Source: Ruminococcus sp.
GTDB lineage: Bacteria > Bacillota > Clostridia > Oscillospirales > Ruminococcaceae
DNA: 32,751 nucleotides
Direction: 5' to 3'
NCBI GenBank assembly: GCA_021770655.1
Contig: JAETQO010000046.1
Span: forward strand, 1 to 32,751
The notes below the pieces were generated by a model, which was not told where the DNA came from, did no database searches, and was given only the letters and a program-made list of their open reading frames with translations. The position numbers and the translations under genes were made by a program. This document shows positions 27,031 through 32,751 of this stretch, in pieces; position 1 is the stretch's first letter; the number at the start of each line of letters is the position of its first letter.

Positions 27031-27927
27031 ATGAAAAAAATTTTTACCGCCGCTACGGTAGAAGAAGCGAAAAACAATGCTGCCGCAGAGTTCGGCGCAG
27101 ATATTGATGAAATTAATTTTACGGTTATCGAAGAGCCGAAGAAAGGATTTTTCGGAAAGCTTAAAGGAGAAGCAAAGATCGAGGCTGAATATGAACCAAA
27201 AACAGCCGAACCTGAGGTAAATGAAACAACTCCTGTTGAAACGGTTGAAGAAACGGAAGAAGAAAAAACTGCCGCTGTTATCGAGTGGAACGAATCTGCT
27301 CAGAAAAAAGCGGATTGTGCGAAAGATTATATTCTCAGCATCATCAAGTCAATGGGAATAGACAATGCGGAGATCGAAGTTACAAAGCTTGAAAACGGCG
27401 CGCTTTTTGAGATAAAGAGCGAAGAATTTGAAAAGCTTGTGGGAAGAAAGGGAGATATACTTGATTCTCTCCAGTATCTTGCGTCATTGGTATGCAACAG
27501 AATAGACAGAGAATATTTCAGAATTTCCACAGACTGCAACGGTTTCAGAGCAAAAAGAAAGGTTCAGCTTGAAGAGCTTGCAAAGAAAATTGCAAACAAC
27601 GTTAAAAAGACGGGACGTTCTTCCGCTCTTGAGCCGATGAACCCGTATGAAAGAAGAATAATCCACGCCGCCGTATCTGAAATTGAGGGCGTTACCTCAC
27701 AGTCAAAGGGCGAGGAGCCGTGGAGAAAGGTAATAATCAGCTCCACGAATCCGAGAAGATATGACAACAGAGGCGGCTATAAGAAAAACGGCAGCAGAAG
27801 AAGAAACGGCGGACGCCGTCCTTCAAAGAGCTTTGATATAACCACAAGCTTTGAAAAGGACTACAAAAAGCCAAAGCCGGAGGACACAATGAAAGATTCC
27901 GGACTTTATTCAAAAATTGAATTCTGA
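27031..27927 (+). CDS. khpB: RNA-binding protein KhpB (Jag)
   Basis: Protein of 298 residues. A Jag N-terminal domain (1-55, with EEAKNNAAAEFG and PKKGFFGKLKGEAKIE) is followed by an acidic linker, a KH domain (about 100-170, with VGRKGDILDSLQYLASLVCNR) and an R3H domain (about 180-245, with NPYERRIIHAAVSE and GEEPWRKVIIS). A basic Gly/Arg-rich tail of about 50 residues ends the protein. KhpB binds RNA with KhpA and affects cell-wall and sporulation control in Firmicutes. The ATG at 27031 follows GAGAGGAG; an earlier in-frame ATG at 26998 lacks it. It ends the rightward cluster at a strong terminator. Confidence 0.94.
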   Translation: MKKIFTAATVEEAKNNAAAEFGADIDEINFTVIEEPKKGFFGKLKGEAKIEAEYEPKTAEPEVNETTPVETVEETEEEKTAAVIEWNESAQKKADCAKDYILSIIKSMGIDNAEIEVTKLENGALFEIKSEEFEKLVGRKGDILDSLQYLASLVCNRIDREYFRISTDCNGFRAKRKVQLEELAKKIANNVKKTGRSSALEPMNPYERRIIHAAVSEIEGVTSQSKGEEPWRKVIISSTNPRRYDNRGGYKKNGSRRRNGGRRPSKSFDITTSFEKDYKKPKPEDTMKDSGLYSKIEF

Positions 27928-27933
27928 TTAAAT

Positions 27934-27974
27934 AAAAAAACAGCTATAGGATATTTCTCCTGTAGCTGTTTTTT
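27934..27974. terminator. Bidirectional terminator between khpB and rsmG
   Basis: Arms 27934-27951 and 27958-27974 (ACAGCTATAGGA with its near complement TCCTGTAGCTGT) are flanked by A7 and T6 runs. It can end both convergent transcripts. Confidence 0.88.
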
Positions 27975-27979
27975 GTATA

Positions 27980-28693
27980 TCAAATTCTTTTCTTATTCAT
28001 CTGTCCCTTATTTCTTGGATATTTTTCAGGCGTATTTTCGCTCTTTTTTATCAGTATCAAAGTCCTCCCGTCACCCATTGGAAGACGATACTCAAAAGTA
28101 TCTTCAACCTTTCCTCCAAGAGTTTTTATAGCGGACTTTGCGTCCTTTAATTCCTCTTCTCCGCCTGAACCTTTAAGAGCCGCAAAATATCCTCCCACCT
28201 TTACAAAGGGAAGACAGTATTCGCAAAGCTCTGTAAGATTTGCCACGGCTCTGGCAGTAGCACAGTCAAATTTTTCTCTGTATTGCGGATTTTTTCCGAG
28301 TTCTTCCGCCCTTCCGTGAATACAGTCTGCTCCCAGTCCGATATGTTCGGATAATTGTCCCAGAAAATTTATCCGCTTGTTCAGACTGTCCAGCAAAGTG
28401 ATTTTCAGATCGTCCCGATAAATTTTCAGCGGACATGACGGAAACCCCGCTCCCGTACCAACGTCGATAATACTGCTGTTCTGCGGCAGTTCAAACAAAG
28501 TAAAAGGATAAATACTGTCAAAAAAATGCTTGACAGTTATCCCCTCAGGGTCGGTTATTGCAGTAAGATTGATCTTTTCATTCCATTCAACCAACAATTC
28601 GGCATATTTGTCAAGCCTTTCATATTGTTTATCGGATAAACTCAATCCATATTTCCCGAAAATCTTATCTGTTTCCGATTTTGATAATATCAT
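27980..28693 (-). CDS. rsmG: 16S rRNA (guanine-N7) methyltransferase RsmG
   Basis: SAM-dependent methyltransferase of 237 residues that methylates G527 of 16S rRNA. The N-terminal block AELLVEWNEKINLTAITDP precedes the SAM motif DVGTGAGFPSCPLKI (77-91) and the later TARAVANLTELCEYCLPFVK. AAAGGAGAAAAT precedes the ATG. The C-terminal basic tail is slightly long. It is third in the minus-strand mnmE-mnmG-rsmG group. Confidence 0.96.
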   Translation of the reverse strand: MILSKSETDKIFGKYGLSLSDKQYERLDKYAELLVEWNEKINLTAITDPEGITVKHFFDSIYPFTLFELPQNSSIIDVGTGAGFPSCPLKIYRDDLKITLLDSLNKRINFLGQLSEHIGLGADCIHGRAEELGKNPQYREKFDCATARAVANLTELCEYCLPFVKVGGYFAALKGSGGEEELKDAKSAIKTLGGKVEDTFEYRLPMGDGRTLILIKKSENTPEKYPRNKGQMNKKRI

Positions 28694-28731
28694 AGGATTT
28701 TCTCCTTTTTATTATTTTAAAGCACCCAACA

Positions 28732-30615
28732 TTATTTATTCTGTTCCAGCCAGATCAGCAGTACGCTTACATCGGCGGGATTTACTCCGCTTATTCTGCT
28801 TGCCTGCCCCACAGAAATAGGCTTTATCCTGTTCAGCTTTTCAATAGCCTCAAGTCTCAGCCCCTTTATTTCGCTGTAATCCTGATTAGGCGGTAAAGCC
28901 TTTTTCTCAAGCTTTCGCATATCCTTGACCTGTTCAAGCTGTATTTTTATGTAGCCCTCGTATTTTATCTGAAGCTCCACCTGTTCCTTGACCTCAGCCG
29001 AAAGCTCAGGTCTGTTTTTGTCAAAGGGAGCAAGCCCCTCATAAGTGACCTTCGGTCTGCGTATAAGCTGAGAAAGCTTTATTCCGTTGCTGAGCGGGTC
29101 TGTACCAACGCTCTGTAAATATTCGTTTATGCCCTCGGACGGCGCAATATTTACCTTTGATACTCTTTCAATCTCCCTGTCGATCTGAGATACCTTATCC
29201 TGTAAACGTTCGTACTGTTCGTCCGAAACAAGTCCGACCTCATGACCAGTGGGCATAAGCCTTATATCGGCGTTGTCCTGTCTTAAAAGCAGTCTGTATT
29301 CGCTTCTTGACGTAAGCATTCTGTACGGGTCCGAACAGCCCTTTGTTACAAGATCGTCAATAAGCGTTCCGATATATGAAGAAGCCCTGTCAAGCACAAG
29401 CTGTTTCCTGCCTTTAAGCTTCATCGCCGCGTTTATTCCTGCCACAAGTCCCTGTGCGGCGGCTTCCTCATAACCGGACGTGCCGTTAAACTGTCCTGCA
29501 CCGTACAGTCCCTCAAAAGCCTTGAATTCCAGCGTCGCCGCCAGTTCTGTAGGATCACAGCAGTCATATTCTATAGCGTAAGCGTTTCTCATTATCTCAA
29601 CGTGTTCAAGTCCCTTTATAGTGTGAAGAAATTTAAGCTGAACAAATTCCGGCAGAGATGAGGACATTCCCTGTAAATAATACTCGTCCGTATCCAGTCC
29701 CATAGGCTCGATAAAAAGCTGATGTCTGGGCTTATCCGAAAATCTCATTATCTTGTCCTCGATAGACGGACAGTATCTCGGACCTATTGCGTGTATCCTG
29801 CCCGAATAAATAGGCGAAAGATGAATATTGTCCCTTATGACTTTATGCGTTTCTTCATTGGTATATGCAATGTAGCAGGTAACTTTATTTGTAAGCTTTT
29901 CATGATTTGAAAAGGAAAACGGCGTAATTTCATCGTCGCCGTACTGAACCTCGAGCTTGTCAAAGTCTATGGAACGCTTGTGAACCCTTGCGGGAGTGCC
30001 AGTCTTAAATCTTCTTATGGTCATGCCCGCATTTTTCAAGCAATCCGTAAGCCTGAGCGCCGGCAAGGTAGCGTCCGGACCGCTCTGATAGGAAACCGCC
30101 CCAACATGGACAGTTCCTCCGAGATATGTTCCCGTAGAGATTATTACCGCCTTGCAGTCGTATTCCGTTCCGAGCATTGTCCTTACACCGCGAACGGTTT
30201 TTCCGTCCTCCTCAAAAAGTATGTCGGTAATTTCCGCCTGTTTAAGAAACAGTCCGTCCGTATCCTCGATAGTTTTTTTCATAAGATTGTGATAAGCTAC
30301 TCTGTCTATCTGCGCTCTCAGACTGTGAACGGCAGGACCTTTTCCTCTGTTGAGAATCCTGCTCTGCAAAAAGGTCTTATCCGCCGCCTTTCCCATTTCT
30401 CCGCCGAGAGCGTCTATCTCACGCACAAGATGTCCTTTAGCCGTGCCGCCTATTGAAGGATTGCAGGGCATATTTGCAACGCCGTCCAGAGAAATTGTGA
30501 ACAGCGCAGTTTTCATTCCAAGCCGTGCCGCCGCCAGAGCCGCTTCACAGCCCGCATGACCCGCGCCGACAACAACAACGTCAAAATATTCCTTTTCGAG
30601 TTCGTTATTTTCCAT
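28732..30615 (-). CDS. mnmG: tRNA uridine-5-carboxymethylaminomethyl modification enzyme MnmG
   Basis: FAD-dependent enzyme of 627 residues that with MnmE makes cmnm5U34 in tRNA. The FAD motif is [19 protein letters not shown] (15-33). It contains [37 protein letters not shown] and [17 protein letters not shown], and the C-terminal GIDA domain includes [25 protein letters not shown] lies before the ATG. A TTGCTGAT-type MITE separates it from the upstream mnmE gene; rsmG follows after 38 bases. Confidence 0.97.
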   Translation of the reverse strand: MENNELEKEYFDVVVVGAGHAGCEAALAAARLGMKTALFTISLDGVANMPCNPSIGGTAKGHLVREIDALGGEMGKAADKTFLQSRILNRGKGPAVHSLRAQIDRVAYHNLMKKTIEDTDGLFLKQAEITDILFEEDGKTVRGVRTMLGTEYDCKAVIISTGTYLGGTVHVGAVSYQSGPDATLPALRLTDCLKNAGMTIRRFKTGTPARVHKRSIDFDKLEVQYGDDEITPFSFSNHEKLTNKVTCYIAYTNEETHKVIRDNIHLSPIYSGRIHAIGPRYCPSIEDKIMRFSDKPRHQLFIEPMGLDTDEYYLQGMSSSLPEFVQLKFLHTIKGLEHVEIMRNAYAIEYDCCDPTELAATLEFKAFEGLYGAGQFNGTSGYEEAAAQGLVAGINAAMKLKGRKQLVLDRASSYIGTLIDDLVTKGCSDPYRMLTSRSEYRLLLRQDNADIRLMPTGHEVGLVSDEQYERLQDKVSQIDREIERVSKVNIAPSEGINEYLQSVGTDPLSNGIKLSQLIRRPKVTYEGLAPFDKNRPELSAEVKEQVELQIKYEGYIKIQLEQVKDMRKLEKKALPPNQDYSEIKGLRLEAIEKLNRIKPISVGQASRISGVNPADVSVLLIWLEQNK

Positions 30616-30642
30616 TTTTCCACCTTACTTAAATCTATAGAC

Positions 30643-30721
30643 TTGCTGATTATAGCAAAGCATATCAAATTCAGCCACATAATTTTCCGCATTTTAACGG
30701 AGAAAATTTGATTTATCAGCA
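30643..30721. repeat. TTGCTGAT-ended MITE, copy 2
   Basis: 79 bp, matching copy 1 (24756-24835) in ends and inner arms. It sits between the mnmE stop (30727) and the mnmG start (30615), inside what should be one transcript. It can fold as a long hairpin in that mRNA. Confidence 0.8.
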
Positions 30722-30726
30722 GTTTC

Positions 30727-32097
30727 CTATTTTCCCACGCAGAACTTAGAGAACACCTCGTCAACCACCGCTTCGGTAGCTTTTTCACCCGTAAGCTCCA
30801 GCAGCGCGTCAGCTCCGTAATCTATCATCACCGTTACTGCGTCGAGAGTTTCTCCAATATTAAGGCTTTCCAGAGCGGCTTCAAGATATTTTTTCGCTCT
30901 TTCCGCACAGGACTTCTGCCGCTCGTTTGCAAATATAGTGCTGTCCGCGTCATAACCCGTTACTCCGAGAAGCTCCTCCGCCGCTTTTTGAATACTGCTC
31001 CTGCCCTCGTCAAGCTTTGCGGAGATCTCCGTAACATGATCGGAATATTCCTCAAAATCTTCCTTTCTCAGTACGCTCTTCAAATCGGATTTGTTGAGAA
31101 CTATTATCGTTTTCTTGTTGAGACTTTTTACATATTCAAGCAGTTCTCTGTCCTCGCCGTCAAGCTCCTTTGAAATGTCAAAGACTTCTATGACAAGCAT
31201 AGCCTCCGCAAGCTTTTTCCTTGCAATATCAACGCCGATCTTTTCCACCTTGTCTTGTGTATCGTGAATGCCCGCCGTGTCGGAAAGCTTTAAAATAAGC
31301 TCTCCAAGCTTTGCTCTTTCTTCAATAACATCTCTTGTCGTGCCTGCAACGTCCGTAACAATGGAACGGTCGAATCCCAACAGCATATTCATAAGCGTGG
31401 ATTTTCCAACATTCGGCTTTCCGACAATGACCGTGTCAACTCCGTTTTTCAGAACCATTCCGCTGTCGTAATCGGCGAGTATTTTATTAAGGCCGCAAAG
31501 CGCCTCTTCAAGACTTTCACGCAGATTGTCCTCCTGAATTTCCGGAAGATCCTCTTCGGGATAATCCACCCATGCGGCAAGTTCACCGAGAATTTTCACA
31601 AATCTTTCCGACATATCCGAAATTTTCTTAAACAGTCTTCCCTCTTTTGTGAGGTTAGCGGAATTGAGCGCATATTCTCCCTGAGCGGAAATTGCGTCCA
31701 TAACAGCCTCCGCCTGAGTAAGTGAAAGCTTGCCGTTTAAAAAAGCCCTTTTTGTAAATTCGCCCCGTCCTGCAAGACTTGCACCCTGCTCGATACAAAG
31801 TCTTAAAACCTTTTTGGTAACAAAGATTCCGCCGTGGCAGGAAATTTCGCAGACATTTTCGCCCGTATAGGACTTTGGCGCACGGAAAACCGTAAGAACG
31901 CCGTCGTCAACCGCTCTGCCGTCTTTGTCGGTTATTTTTCCGTATGCGCAGGTATAGCCCTCCATATCCTCTACGCTTTTTCGGGATAAAGGCTTGAAAA
32001 CCCCTGCCACGATCTTTACGGCATTATCTCCGCTTATTCTTATTACCGAAATTCCGCCCTCTGCCAACGGCGTAGAAACAGCGCAAATATCATTCAT
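30727..32097 (-). CDS. mnmE: tRNA modification GTPase MnmE
   Basis: GTPase of 456 residues, partner of MnmG. The N-terminal folate-binding domain starts DICAVSTPLAEGGISVIRIS and includes YTGENVCEISCHGG. The G domain has GKPNVGKST (226-234), DVAGTTRDVIEE, DTAG and NKSD. The C-terminal FCVGK matches the family CxGK ending with its functional Cys. AAGGAGAGG lies just before the ATG. A tandem repeat array borders that ribosome binding site. It leads the inverted mnmE-mnmG-rsmG group. Confidence 0.97.
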   Translation of the reverse strand: MNDICAVSTPLAEGGISVIRISGDNAVKIVAGVFKPLSRKSVEDMEGYTCAYGKITDKDGRAVDDGVLTVFRAPKSYTGENVCEISCHGGIFVTKKVLRLCIEQGASLAGRGEFTKRAFLNGKLSLTQAEAVMDAISAQGEYALNSANLTKEGRLFKKISDMSERFVKILGELAAWVDYPEEDLPEIQEDNLRESLEEALCGLNKILADYDSGMVLKNGVDTVIVGKPNVGKSTLMNMLLGFDRSIVTDVAGTTRDVIEERAKLGELILKLSDTAGIHDTQDKVEKIGVDIARKKLAEAMLVIEVFDISKELDGEDRELLEYVKSLNKKTIIVLNKSDLKSVLRKEDFEEYSDHVTEISAKLDEGRSSIQKAAEELLGVTGYDADSTIFANERQKSCAERAKKYLEAALESLNIGETLDAVTVMIDYGADALLELTGEKATEAVVDEVFSKFCVGK

Positions 32098-32115
32098 CTA
32101 TACCTCTCCTTTTCT

Positions 32116-32440
32116 TTTTAATTCGGGGTGCAAGGTAGTGCAAGGAGTGACTTTTCCCGCCCGAAGACCTCGCTTGTGTGGTTTTTTCAATAGCACTAAA
32201 CCACACAAAGTCCGTTTAGTGTTTTTTAATTCGGGGTGCAGGGTACTTCAAGGAGTAACAACTCAGCCCGAAGACCTCGCTTGCATTAACTTCTCCATAG
32301 CATTAAACCGCTCTTTTTAATTTGGGTCGATAGGTACTTCAAGGATTTACGACTCAGCCCGAAGACCTCGCTTGTGTGGTTTTTTACATAGCATTAAACC
32401 GTCCAAAGTCCGTTTGGTGGTTTTTCGCTACGTTGGTGCA
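32116..32440 (-). repeat. Three-unit repeat array upstream of mnmE
   Basis: Units start at 32116, 32224 and 32315 (TTTTAATT[C/T]GGG). They are the same family as 13230-13622 but with variable internal truncations (spacing 108 and 91 instead of 131). The order of unit types is the same as at serS: a GGGGTGCA unit next to the gene and a GGGTCGATAGG unit with GATTTACGAC at the far end. The proximal unit begins 5 bases from the mnmE Shine-Dalgarno. Confidence 0.82.
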
Positions 32441-32469
32441 GCCGATTATATAAATGTATGGGCTGGTAA

Positions 32470-32500
32470 AAATTGCCTTTCAGCTAATTCAAGGCAATTT
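32470..32500. other. Perfect 10-bp hairpin
   Basis: AAATTGCCTT and AAGGCAATTT pair around an 11-base loop. A T-run is short, so terminator function is uncertain. Confidence 0.4.
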
Positions 32501-32596
32501 GACAACCCGTTTGTTTGCACAGGTTTCTATACGATTTTCACAATATGTCACCATAAAACTTGTGCAAACAAATGATTTATTTTTTAATTTGACAAC
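32496..32596. repeat. Palindrome with 17-base arms, flanked by 11-base direct repeats
   Basis: Arms 32510-32526 and 32556-32572 (TTTGTTTGCACA core) have one mismatch. Flanking direct repeats AATTTGACAAC lie at 32496-32506 and 32586-32596. The layout resembles a small element with a target duplication, but the repeats also contain TTGACA. The remaining 32597-32751 is AT-rich with no gene I can support. Confidence 0.5.
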
Positions 32597-32751
32597 ATTT
32601 CAGTAATTGTTGCATAAAAAATGCAACTTTTTTCACCCCACACATTATAAATAGAAACCTTTTAATTCGAGTTTAATCATACTGCGGTTCGTTAGGAACG
32701 TCGAAATATCGTAAAGCAAATGATAATCATCATCGTTTCATACACGTTTTT

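Noticed and set aside
31994-32575. Open frames within the mnmE-side repeat array encoding similar peptides to those at 13549
   Set aside because: The peptide similarity follows from the shared DNA repeat. No ribosome binding sites were found and the frames are broken in other units.
32721-32736. Fur-box-like TGATAATCATCATCG
   Set aside because: Only a partial match to the 19-base consensus, and no gene start is visible in the window to give it meaning.

Overview
This window is the replication-origin region of a spore-forming Firmicute, most likely a Clostridia member of the Oscillospirales/Ruminococcaceae type. The evidence is the gene order dnaA-dnaN-yaaA-recF-remB-gyrB-gyrA, the sporulation genes spoVG, yabP and yabQ, strong GGAGG ribosome binding sites, TTG and GTG starts on several core genes, and dense small palindromic repeats. 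No rRNA, tRNA, CRISPR array or complete insertion sequence was found. The taxonomic assignment is inference from gene content and style, not from a database match.

Left part (1-11.8 kb). Most genes lie on the plus strand and point toward the origin: polA, a lipid kinase of the diacylglycerol kinase family, murC, lexA, a zinc-ribbon membrane protein, the conserved group yabP-yabQ-divIC-yabR, a DUF4321 membrane protein and a small lipoprotein. spoVG and an intracellular-looking CE2-type SGNH esterase are on the minus strand.

Centre (11.9-24.2 kb). The replication and topology block runs on the minus strand: dnaA, then the oriC-containing gap, dnaN, yaaA, recF, remB, gyrB, a YcxB-like membrane protein, gyrA and serS. 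The dnaA-dnaN gap has the Bacillus-type layout of an unwinding origin: DnaA-box cluster, short GC-rich spacer, DnaA-trio run and AT-rich tract leading to dnaN. Its boxes read TGTTGAAAA instead of the usual TGTGGATAA, and DnaA has an altered DNA-recognition signature (NHST in place of DHTT). The whole block is bracketed by two direct copies of a structured repeat of about 155-182 bp. The left copy supplies the stop codon and last residues of serS.

Right part (24.4-32.7 kb). rpmH, rnpA, yidD, yidC and khpB (jag) run rightward, away from the origin, as in most Firmicutes. The tRNA-modification and rRNA-methylation group mnmE-mnmG-rsmG then appears as an intact operon, but inverted and pointing back to the origin.

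At least five families of small, structured, non-coding repeats are interspersed. They are a GGCAACACCGCACA palindrome family, an array family with a 131-bp unit found just upstream of serS and mnmE, the large repeat bracketing the origin block, a TTGCTGAT-ended MITE, and a nested element with CTGTTGCAA ends. Several sit in 5' leaders or intercistronic gaps, or overlap stop codons, so they probably affect expression. The most notable cases are yabQ, where a hairpin and a 31-codon leader frame separate the Shine-Dalgarno from the start, and the paired ordered arrays in front of two translation-related genes.
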